The notes under the pieces: generated by a model
Told to the model about the DNA's origin: nothing
Databases searched by the model: none
What the model saw: the letters and a program-made list of their open reading frames with translations, nothing else
Program-made: the position numbers and the translations under genes
Source of the DNA: an uncultured Eubacteriales bacterium
Lineage (GTDB): Bacteria; Bacillota; Clostridia; Oscillospirales; Oscillospiraceae
NCBI GenBank assembly: GCA_900555665.1
Contig: USLX01000092.1
Coordinates: forward strand, 1-5,743
DNA: 5,743 nucleotides
Reading direction: 5' to 3'
Shown: positions 1 through 5,743 of the stretch, in pieces
How the letters are laid out: every line of letters starts with the position of its first letter
Position numbering within the stretch: the first letter of the stretch is position 1

Positions 1-11
1 CGGCAGCGGGG

Positions 12-27
12 CGAAAAGGCTTTTTCG
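12..27 (-). other. Small A/T hairpin downstream of the VanW gene
   Basis: On the minus strand CGAAAA and TTTTCG can pair over six bases around a four-base loop. It lies nine bases beyond the strong 12-bp stem that follows the VanW stop codon. It may be a second part of the transcript end, because its right arm supplies the only T-run downstream of that gene. It is short and AT-rich, so its function is uncertain. Bases 1-36 contain no start codon or gene that I can support. Confidence 0.25.
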
Positions 28-36
28 ACACGCTGA

Positions 37-63
37 CGGCCCGGATGCAAAGCATCCGGGCCG
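37..63 (-). terminator. Perfect 12-bp hairpin after the VanW gene, probable terminator
   Basis: CGGCCCGGATGC is followed by a three-base loop and its exact reverse complement, giving a 12-bp uninterrupted, mostly G/C stem. It begins five bases after the TAA stop of the VanW gene. That position and strength fit an intrinsic terminator or an mRNA 3'-end stabiliser. The classic T-run does not follow: the next bases on the minus strand are TCAGCGTG, and T residues appear only about 19 bases further on. The inverted repeat is seen directly; termination is inferred from its position. Confidence 0.55.
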
Positions 64-68
64 CAGGT

Positions 69-1943
69 TTACCACCAGGAGCCAAAGGGATCGTCGTCGC
101 CGGAGGAGCCGGTGTTTCCGGTGTCGCCGGTATTGCCGGAGTCCGGGTTCGTCGGATCGGTGGTATCATCCGGGTTTTCGGGGTCTTCCGGTTCCTCGGG
201 TTCGGGTTCGACGTAGGGCGTGACCTCGTAGGAGATGTTGCGGGACTTATAGACGTCCGTGTGCAGCTTTTCCTCTTTCAGCACGCTGCCGTCGGCCTTG
301 ACGTACTTGCGGTACGCCTCGACGGTGTAGCCGGTATAGGCGCCGTTGACGCGCTTGCCGAGAACGTACTTGTTGCCCGCGGCGTCGACGGCGATGTCGA
401 TGGCATTGCCGTTGGCGTCCACGCCGGCGCCCTTCTGAATGGTGATCTCGGTCTTCTGGTCGTCGGTCTTGCCGGCCTCCTCGATGACCGTCTTATAGGC
501 CTTGGTGTTGATGGTCTTGTGGCTCAGCTCGATATGATCCCAGTCGCGCTCGGGCGTGGTGCCCAGAAGCTTGATGTGGACATAACCGCCGGAGACGGAG
601 GCGTCGATGCGGATGGGCTTTTCGGTGTTGTTCTTGAACTTATAATCGATGTTGCCCCAGTAGACGGTCGCGTCCATGCCGGCCTCGACGTAGGTGACGA
701 GGAACATATGCGGCTCGCGGTAGGTGATCTGCATGTCGGCAAGCAAACAGGCGGTGTAGATGGTCGAGGCAACCTGGCAGACGCCGCCGCCCTCGGATTC
801 CTCGCTCTTGCCGCCGGAGGCATAGACGGTCGCGGCCTTATAGCCCTTCTCCTTCGTGCGTTCGCCGACGACGCCGTTGAACGAGAACTCCTCGCCGGGA
901 TTCAGGATCGTGCCGTTGATGGCCTTGCAGGCCAGCTCGAGATTGGTGGTACGGTTGGCGTTTGCCGTGTGCGGGGAATCACACTGGCCGAGGACGTCGG
1001 AGAAATACTCAGCCTCGAGGGACTTCAGCGTAACCTCGGGTTCGCGATCCTCCATCTGGATGGTGATGACCTCGCCGGCCTTGGCCATGGCGATCTGCTG
1101 CGTGTAATAAGCAAGGTCGAAGCCGTAGCCGACCTCCTCGGGGACGAGCTTTTTGGCCTCTTCGTCGTAGTAGGCGTCGACGGTGTCCGTGCAGTACTTG
1201 TCATAATAGCTCTGCAGGTCGACCGGGTCACAGGGCGTCGTCTCGTAGTCGAAGCTGAGGTCGGAGAAGTTGCCCGTGGTGAAGCGCTGGAGCACGGCGT
1301 CATAGAGCGCGTCGGCGTCGAGGTGGATGGCCGGGGAGCCGGCGGTGACGGTGATGGTGCCTGCGTCCTCGTCGACCTTGACGATGGGGTCGATGCGGTC
1401 GGATTCGGCATCGCGCGCGGTCTGGTCGATCAGGGAGCGGATGTAATCGGTGTCGAGGTTCAGGCTGGACTCCAGATCAACGTTATATTCGTTGTGCTTC
1501 GCGCGGTTGTAGGTAATGAGCGCAGTGATGGGCCCGCCGCTGCGGCCATACTGCATGGCCTGGTCAATGGCCTCGTCAGCGTTCAGCGCAACCTGGCTGA
1601 CCTCCGGCGTGAAGGACAGCGAACGATCCGGAAGCACGACGGTCAGCGTATCGGCGGAGGTATGCTGGTCGACGGCCTCCTGCACGGCGTTGATGGCGGC
1701 GTCACGCTTCAGCCCGCCGACGTTGATGCCCGCGACATAGACGTTCGGGTAGATGGTATCCTGCCCTTTCAGGATCATACCGTAGGCGCAGACGCAGAGC
1801 ACGGCCACCAAAAGGACGCAGCCGACAAGAATACCGACCTTTTTGCCGCCGCCGGACTTCTTCGGGGCGGAGCCGCCGGTGTGTTTCTGCGCGGCGGTCG
1901 GCTTGCGGGAAGGCTTTTGTGCCTCAAATTTTCCTCGTTTCAA
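69..1943 (-). CDS. Membrane-anchored VanW-domain protein with peptidoglycan-binding-like domains; candidate L,D-transpeptidase
   Basis: This 624-residue protein belongs to the VanW / YoaR-like family of Gram-positive envelope proteins. Residues 1-35 are Lys/Gly-rich and probably cytoplasmic. Residues 36-58 form one hydrophobic segment, either a membrane anchor or an uncleaved signal, so the rest should lie outside. Residues about 105-310 have the pattern of PG_binding_4 repeats, including FTPEVSQVALNADEAIDQAM near 111-130. The VanW domain spans about 328-460 and carries the hallmarks NPGEEFSFN (348-356), GGGVCQVASTIY (385-396, Cys389) and REPH (409-412, His412). Residues about 480-575 resemble the G5-like C-terminal region of such proteins. 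An acidic Pro-rich stretch (578-600) and a Gly/Asn/Thr/Ser tail ending in GSWW follow. VanW domains of Clostridioides difficile have been reported to be L,D-transpeptidases, which would make Cys389 the candidate nucleophile here; that role is inference. The start is TTG at 1943, chosen because AGGAGGG sits seven bases upstream and no in-frame ATG precedes it. It has its own promoter in the gap after mfd. No frameshift or truncation is seen. Confidence 0.93.
   Translation of the reverse strand: MKRGKFEAQKPSRKPTAAQKHTGGSAPKKSGGGKKVGILVGCVLLVAVLCVCAYGMILKGQDTIYPNVYVAGINVGGLKRDAAINAVQEAVDQHTSADTLTVVLPDRSLSFTPEVSQVALNADEAIDQAMQYGRSGGPITALITYNRAKHNEYNVDLESSLNLDTDYIRSLIDQTARDAESDRIDPIVKVDEDAGTITVTAGSPAIHLDADALYDAVLQRFTTGNFSDLSFDYETTPCDPVDLQSYYDKYCTDTVDAYYDEEAKKLVPEEVGYGFDLAYYTQQIAMAKAGEVITIQMEDREPEVTLKSLEAEYFSDVLGQCDSPHTANANRTTNLELACKAINGTILNPGEEFSFNGVVGERTKEKGYKAATVYASGGKSEESEGGGVCQVASTIYTACLLADMQITYREPHMFLVTYVEAGMDATVYWGNIDYKFKNNTEKPIRIDASVSGGYVHIKLLGTTPERDWDHIELSHKTINTKAYKTVIEEAGKTDDQKTEITIQKGAGVDANGNAIDIAVDAAGNKYVLGKRVNGAYTGYTVEAYRKYVKADGSVLKEEKLHTDVYKSRNISYEVTPYVEPEPEEPEDPENPDDTTDPTNPDSGNTGDTGNTGSSGDDDPFGSWW
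111..137 (-). repeat. Imperfect 9-bp tandem repeat in the VanW tail
   Basis: Three in-frame 9-base units (plus-strand GGTGTTTCC, GGTGTCGCC, GGTATTGCC) encode Gly-Asn-Thr, Gly-Asp-Thr, Gly-Asn-Thr at residues 603-611 of the VanW protein. They sit in a low-complexity, probably flexible extracellular tail. In-frame repeats of this kind can vary in number between strains, but only three copies are present here. Confidence 0.6.
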
Positions 1944-1950
1944 ATGAGAT

Positions 1951-1957
1951 CCCTCCT
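1951..1957 (-). promoter_or_regulatory. Ribosome binding site of the VanW gene
   Basis: AGGAGGG lies seven bases upstream of the TTG codon at 1943-1941. This near-perfect Shine-Dalgarno at good spacing is the main reason for accepting the TTG as the start. Confidence 0.85.
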
Positions 1958-1967
1958 ATTCGGAACA

Positions 1968-1981
1968 CGGCAATTCTGCCG
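1968..1981 (-). other. Small leader hairpin in the VanW mRNA
   Basis: CGGCA and TGCCG pair over five bases around a four-base loop, between the predicted transcription start (near 2000) and the Shine-Dalgarno. On the minus strand it is preceded, not followed, by a T-run, so it does not look like an attenuator. It may only stabilise the leader, or it may be chance. Confidence 0.3.
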
Positions 1982-2006
1982 AAAAAGCTCAATTATGGTT
2001 ACCCAC

Positions 2007-2035
2007 ATTATAGCGGAGTGTCCCTGCTTTTGCAA
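2007..2035 (-). promoter_or_regulatory. Sigma-A-type promoter for the VanW gene
   Basis: On the minus strand TTGCAA (2035-2030, four of six matches to TTGACA) is followed by a 17-base spacer and a perfect TATAAT (2012-2007). Transcription would start near 2000, giving a leader of about 57 bases before the TTG start. It lies in the gap between the mfd stop and the VanW start, in AT-richer sequence than either gene. No operator or riboswitch is recognisable around it. Confidence 0.75.
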
Positions 2036-2079
2036 TGGTGATTCGTTCAAGAAAGTATGTTGGAATTCTGAATTTTCCA

Positions 2080-5000
2080 TTAAGGATTGCCAGATTCCGT
2101 ACTGCTCGAACGCGCGATTGCATAATTGCCGACCAGTTTCTGGGCTGCTTTCAGCGCATCCTCGCCTTTGGCGAGCTTCACCGTCAGCTGCGGCTGCTTG
2201 CCCGCGGCGAAGAAGATGCGTCCCTTGAACTCCGGCGCGGCACAGCAAGCCGAGACGGCTGCAAAGTCCAGCACGGCCATGAAGATCATAACGGACGTAT
2301 CCTTCTGGCTGATCTCGGTGATGCCCGCGGCGGCGGCCCGGGCGCGGAGCAGCGCGACGTCGATCAGGTTCAGCACGCCCTTGGGCGGGTCGCCATAGCG
2401 GTCGACGATCTCGTCGAGCAGATCGTCCGCGTCGGACTGGCTGCGGATGGCGGCCATGCGGCGGTAGAGGTCCATGCGCTGTTCGCCGGAGGTGACGTAG
2501 GTCTTGGCGATGTTGGCCGCGATGTTGAGGTCGGCGGTACATTCCGGCTCCTTAAGTGCGCCTTCGCCCTGCTCCTCCAGAACGGCCTCTTCAAGCAGCT
2601 TGAGGTACATGTCGTAGCCGACGGACATCATGTGTCCCGACTGCTCGGAGCCGAGCAGGTCACCCGCGCCGCGGATCTCGAGGTCGCGCATCGCGATCTT
2701 GAAGCCGGAGCCGAACTCCGCGTATTCACGGATGGCCTCGAGGCGCTTTTCTGCGACCTCGGAGAGCACCTTGCCCTTGCGGAACGTCAGATAGGCGTAG
2801 GCGTGCCGGCTCGAACGGCCGACGCGGCCGCGCAGCTGATGGAGCTGCGAGAGGCCAAACTTGTCGGCGTCCTCGATGATGAGGGTGTTGACGTTCGGGA
2901 CGTCGATGCCGGTTTCGATAATCGTCGTGCAGACGAGAACCTGAATGTCGCCGTTCGTGAGGGACTGCATCACGTCGCTGAGCCCTTCCTCGCCCATTTT
3001 GCCGTGCGCCACGGCGATGGAGACGTCCTCGCCGAGCTGGGCCTTGAGCTTCGCGGCGCATTCGTCGATCGACTCGACGCGGTTGTGCAGGTAATAGACC
3101 TGCCCACCGCGCGCAAGCTCCCGCCGGATGGCCTCGAGGACGACCTGATCGTTGTGTTCGAGGACGAAGGTCTGTACCGGGTAGCGGTCCTGCGGCGGCT
3201 CTTCGATGGTCGACATATCGCGCAGGCCCGAAAGGGCCATGTTGAGCGTGCGCGGGATGGGCGTTGCGGATAGGGTTAAGACGTCGACGCCGCGCGAAAG
3301 TTCCTTCAACCGTTCTTTGTGCGTCACGCCGAAGCGCTGCTCCTCGTCGATGATCAGAAGGCCGAGATCCTTGAACTGCACCGATTTTTGCAGGAGCTTG
3401 TGCGTGCCGATGATGAGGTCGATCTTGCCAACGGACAGGTCGTAGAGCGTCTTTTTCTGCTGCTGCGCCGTGCGGAACCGGGAGAGGACGTCGATCGTGA
3501 CCGGGAACGACGCGAAGCGGCGCACGGCAGTCAAATAATGCTGCTGGGCCAGAACGGTCGTCGGCACCAAGATCGCCACCTGCTTGCCGTCCAAGATGCA
3601 CTTCATCGCGGCGCGGAGCGCGACCTCCGTCTTGCCGAAGCCGACATCGCCGCAGAGCAATCGCTCCATCGGGGACGGGGACTCCATATCCCGCTTGATC
3701 TCGGCGATGCAGCGGAGCTGGTCATCGGTCTCGGCGTAGGGGAAGCTTTCTTCAAACTCCTTCTGCCACGGCGAATCCGCCGCAAAGGCGAAGCCGGGCA
3801 GGCGCTTGCGCGCAGCGTAGAGCTGGATGAGGCCCTTGGCGAGATCCTTGGCCGCGGCCTTGGCGCGGGCCTTGGCCTTCTGCCACTGGTCGCCGCCGAG
3901 CTTATTGAGGCGGACGGGCGCATCCTCGCCGCCGGAGCCGATATACTTGCTGACAAGGTCGAGCTGCGTGGCGGGGACATAGAGCGCGTCGCTGCCCTGG
4001 TAGGCAATCTTGACGTAATCCTTGATCACGCCGCCGACCTTCATCTGCTCCATGCCGACGTAGCGCCCGATGCCGTGGTGCTCGTGGACAACCAGGTCGC
4101 CTGGCGTGAGATCGGTGAAGGATTCGAGCTTTTTGCGGTTTGTGGCCGCTTTTTTGCGCTTGGCGGCGGGCTTCTGCTCACGCCGGGTCAAAAGCTGCCC
4201 CTCTGTCAGGATGGCCCAGTGCAGGTCGGGATATTCGAGTCCCGCGGGGAGCGAACCGTCGGTAATCAGGATCTGCCCCTGCTGCGGCGCCTTCGTCAGC
4301 GGGAAGGCCAGAAGGACATTCACGCCGCCCTCCGTGAGCATATCCTTCAGGATCTCCCCGCGGCGCTTGCCGCCGCAGAGGACGAGGCAGCCATATTCGT
4401 TTTTCACATAATGCTTCAGGTCGGAAACCGCCGTATCAAGACTGCCGCCGTAGCCCGGTAGCTGACGGGCCGTGACGGACAGGAGCTTTTGCGGCGGGAG
4501 CGTCTCGGGGTAGCGCGAGGCCAAAAAGCTGTCGAAGTAGACCGTGCCGCGCCCGGCGAACTGGCCGAGCAGCGGCTCGTATTCCGCCTGAAATTCGCAG
4601 AGCTCGCCCGCGAGCGTACCGGACGAGAGCAGGACGTCGAGCGTCTGGCCGAATTCCTCACTGCGGGCGCGCGCGCCGCGCTGCAGATTGCCGTGGTCGC
4701 AGAAAAAGACAGCCGCGTCCTGCGAGATGTAGTCCGCTGCGCAGGCAAATTCCGGATAAATCAGGGCCAGATAGCGGTCCGCTGCGGAAAAGCTGACGCC
4801 GTTTTCCAATTTTTCGCAGTCAGCCTCCAGCGTTTTGATGAGCGCCTGATTGGGCGTTTTCCGGCGGTTTTGCCGGGCGATATGTGCACGCAGATCGGCA
4901 CAGAGGCCGGAAATTCCCTCCGGATGCAAGCCCGGCAGGGCTTCCTGCGTCGGCAAGAGCACGGCCTCGTCGCAGTTTTCCGTGCGGCGCTGTGTGACGG

Positions 5001-5619
5001 GGTCGAAAAAGCCCATCGCGTCCAGTTCGTCGCCGAAGAATTCGGCCCGGACGGGCTGGTCGTGCGCGGGGGAGAAGACGTCGAGAATGCCGCCGCGCAA
5101 TGCAAACTGCCCTACACCTTCCACCAGACTCGCGCGGGTATAGCCGGCAGCGATCAACTTGGCGGTCAGCGCGTCCAGATCATAGCTGGCGCCTGCAGTG
5201 AGGCGGATCGTCCCGGCATAGAGCGTCGATTTTGGAATTGTGCGGAGCTGAAGCGCCTCAAGCGTCGTGACAAGCACGGGGATCTGGCCGCAGGAGAGGG
5301 CATAGAGCATGCGCACTCTCCGCTGCTCCCACTCGCGGGAGATGCCCGCCGCATCCAGAAATGTCAGTTCCCGGCCCGGGAGCACCACGGGCGGCGCGCC
5401 GAGGAAGGCGGCCAGCTCGGTAGCCAGGCGGGAGGCGGCCATATCATCCTGACAGACCGCAACGACAGGTCGGCCCGTGTCGGCATGCAGCGCGGCGATC
5501 CAGTGCGCGCGGGCAATCTGGCTGACGCCGGAGACGGCGGCGGTCTGCCCGGCGGCAAGCATTTCGCGCAGCTGCATATATTCCGGGCTGGTATGCAGAA
5601 GAGAGAGCAGGACGTTCAT
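2080..5619 (-). CDS. mfd: Transcription-repair coupling factor Mfd
   Basis: Mfd is a cytoplasmic DNA translocase that binds stalled RNA polymerase, pushes it off the template using ATP, and recruits UvrA to start nucleotide excision repair of the transcribed strand. Length is 1179 residues, normal for the family (about 1150-1180). Numbering from the ATG, a UvrB-like module without a working Walker A covers about 15-340 and includes RGGILDVFSP (175-184). A Lys/Arg-rich linker (about 480-498) leads to the RNA-polymerase interaction domain (about 506-560, starting PGDLVVHEHHGIGRYVG). The RecG-like helicase core has Walker A GDVGFGKT (657-664), DEEQ (758-761), SATPIPRT (784-791) and QLRGRVGR (928-935). 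The translocation motif region RDLEIRGAGDLLGSEQSGHM is at 978-997. The C-terminal D7 domain spans about 1025-1168. All key residues are present, so the protein should be active. The start is ATG at 5619, because GGAGG lies eight bases upstream; the in-frame GTG at 5628 overlaps that site. No promoter is evident just upstream, so it is probably co-transcribed with the preceding gene. No clear terminator follows it. Confidence 0.98.
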   Translation of the reverse strand: MNVLLSLLHTSPEYMQLREMLAAGQTAAVSGVSQIARAHWIAALHADTGRPVVAVCQDDMAASRLATELAAFLGAPPVVLPGRELTFLDAAGISREWEQRRVRMLYALSCGQIPVLVTTLEALQLRTIPKSTLYAGTIRLTAGASYDLDALTAKLIAAGYTRASLVEGVGQFALRGGILDVFSPAHDQPVRAEFFGDELDAMGFFDPVTQRRTENCDEAVLLPTQEALPGLHPEGISGLCADLRAHIARQNRRKTPNQALIKTLEADCEKLENGVSFSAADRYLALIYPEFACAADYISQDAAVFFCDHGNLQRGARARSEEFGQTLDVLLSSGTLAGELCEFQAEYEPLLGQFAGRGTVYFDSFLASRYPETLPPQKLLSVTARQLPGYGGSLDTAVSDLKHYVKNEYGCLVLCGGKRRGEILKDMLTEGGVNVLLAFPLTKAPQQGQILITDGSLPAGLEYPDLHWAILTEGQLLTRREQKPAAKRKKAATNRKKLESFTDLTPGDLVVHEHHGIGRYVGMEQMKVGGVIKDYVKIAYQGSDALYVPATQLDLVSKYIGSGGEDAPVRLNKLGGDQWQKAKARAKAAAKDLAKGLIQLYAARKRLPGFAFAADSPWQKEFEESFPYAETDDQLRCIAEIKRDMESPSPMERLLCGDVGFGKTEVALRAAMKCILDGKQVAILVPTTVLAQQHYLTAVRRFASFPVTIDVLSRFRTAQQQKKTLYDLSVGKIDLIIGTHKLLQKSVQFKDLGLLIIDEEQRFGVTHKERLKELSRGVDVLTLSATPIPRTLNMALSGLRDMSTIEEPPQDRYPVQTFVLEHNDQVVLEAIRRELARGGQVYYLHNRVESIDECAAKLKAQLGEDVSIAVAHGKMGEEGLSDVMQSLTNGDIQVLVCTTIIETGIDVPNVNTLIIEDADKFGLSQLHQLRGRVGRSSRHAYAYLTFRKGKVLSEVAEKRLEAIREYAEFGSGFKIAMRDLEIRGAGDLLGSEQSGHMMSVGYDMYLKLLEEAVLEEQGEGALKEPECTADLNIAANIAKTYVTSGEQRMDLYRRMAAIRSQSDADDLLDEIVDRYGDPPKGVLNLIDVALLRARAAAAGITEISQKDTSVMIFMAVLDFAAVSACCAAPEFKGRIFFAAGKQPQLTVKLAKGEDALKAAQKLVGNYAIARSSSTESGNP

Positions 5620-5625
5620 GTAGGA

Positions 5626-5632
5626 CACCTCC
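5626..5632 (-). promoter_or_regulatory. Ribosome binding site of mfd
   Basis: GGAGGTG reads on the minus strand at 5632-5626, with eight bases between GGAGG and the ATG at 5619. This decides the start: the upstream in-frame GTG (5628-5626) lies inside the site and has no site of its own. Confidence 0.85.
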
Positions 5633-5707
5633 AGGACAGGCTTTCTCGGGTGTATTCTTCCAACTCCCGACGCACCCGGACGGCGGGCCTTTTCACGCCG
5701 CGCCGCG

Positions 5708-5743
5708 TCATTTTTCCTTGAAATACGTCAGGATTCCTGCGAA
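5708..5743 (-). CDS. Possible C-terminal end of an unidentified gene upstream of mfd (partial)
   Basis: The minus strand reads FAGILTYFKEK followed by TGA, open to the window edge and 88 bases before the mfd ATG. The composition looks like a real C-terminus, but eleven residues are too few to identify. In many Firmicutes the gene just before mfd is pth (peptidyl-tRNA hydrolase), so that is the first candidate by context only. A competing frame stays open to 5616 and would overlap the mfd start as ATGA, but its translation is Arg-rich and looks like a shadow. The gap 5620-5707 holds only the mfd ribosome binding site and weak 4-5 bp inverted repeats. Confidence 0.35.
   Translation of the reverse strand, partial: FAGILTYFKEK

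Noticed and set aside
2061..2079. TGGAA/TTCCA inverted repeat right after the mfd stop as a terminator
   Set aside because: The stem has only five AT-rich pairs and no following T-run. It is too weak to call.
45..2228. A 727-codon open frame on the plus strand covering the whole VanW gene
   Set aside because: It shares codon boundaries with the real minus-strand gene, so it is closed only where that gene uses TTA, CTA or TCA. Those codons are avoided in this GC-rich genome. Its translation is repetitive Gly/Val/Asp/Leu with no recognisable domain.
1940..2542. A 200-codon minus-strand frame running from mfd through the gap to the VanW start
   Set aside because: It overlaps the well-supported mfd C-terminal domain in another frame, is Arg-rich with no domain, and crosses the promoter. 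It is a shadow.
5646..5687. Short inverted repeats in the gap upstream of mfd (TCGGG/CCCGA and CCCG/CGGG) as a terminator or leader element
   Set aside because: The stems are only 4-5 bp, with long loops or no T-run on the minus strand. They are expected by chance in GC-rich sequence.
2035..5721. Three long plus-strand open frames opposite mfd (2035-3273, 3319-4461, 4489-5721)
   Set aside because: They are in the same codon-boundary register as mfd and arise from the same codon avoidance. The first two end where mfd uses the rare codon CTA. The translations have the composition of antisense shadows.
5616..5741. Minus-strand frame ending in TGA that overlaps the mfd ATG as ATGA, suggesting translational coupling
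   Set aside because: The translation is Arg-rich and unlike a known C-terminus, whereas the alternative frame ending at 5708 looks more natural. The overlap is probably chance, but sequence beyond 5743 would settle it.

Overview
The window looks like a stretch of ordinary chromosome from a GC-rich, Gram-positive anaerobe of the Clostridia, most likely the Oscillospiraceae/Ruminococcaceae side. The reasons are the Mfd and VanW-family sequence types, strong AGGAGG-type ribosome binding sites, a TTG start codon, and strong G/C preference at third codon positions. The taxonomic call is inference from protein style and base composition. No species can be named.

All supported genes lie on the minus strand, so the window reads from right to left. 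At the right edge (5708-5743) there is probably the last 11 codons of an unidentified gene. An 88-base gap follows with no convincing promoter or terminator. Next comes mfd (5619-2080), a full-length 1179-residue transcription-repair coupling factor with every expected domain. After a 136-base AT-richer gap comes a 624-residue membrane-anchored VanW-domain protein (1943-69), a family tied to peptidoglycan. The gap carries a very good sigma-A-type promoter (TTGCAA, 17 bases, TATAAT), a small leader hairpin and a strong Shine-Dalgarno in front of a TTG start. Five bases after the VanW stop codon lies a perfect 12-bp inverted repeat, the likely transcript end.

The two genes have no obvious shared task. 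Mfd rescues stalled RNA polymerase and recruits nucleotide excision repair. The VanW protein probably acts outside the membrane on the cell wall, and the promoter in the gap suggests it can be expressed apart from mfd. I found no mobile element, CRISPR array, tRNA, rRNA or evident new system. The most interesting items are modest: the VanW protein as a candidate non-canonical L,D-transpeptidase, its independent promoter, and the unusual 3' hairpin that lacks an adjacent T-run. The long open frames on the plus strand are shadows caused by avoidance of TTA, CTA and TCA codons.
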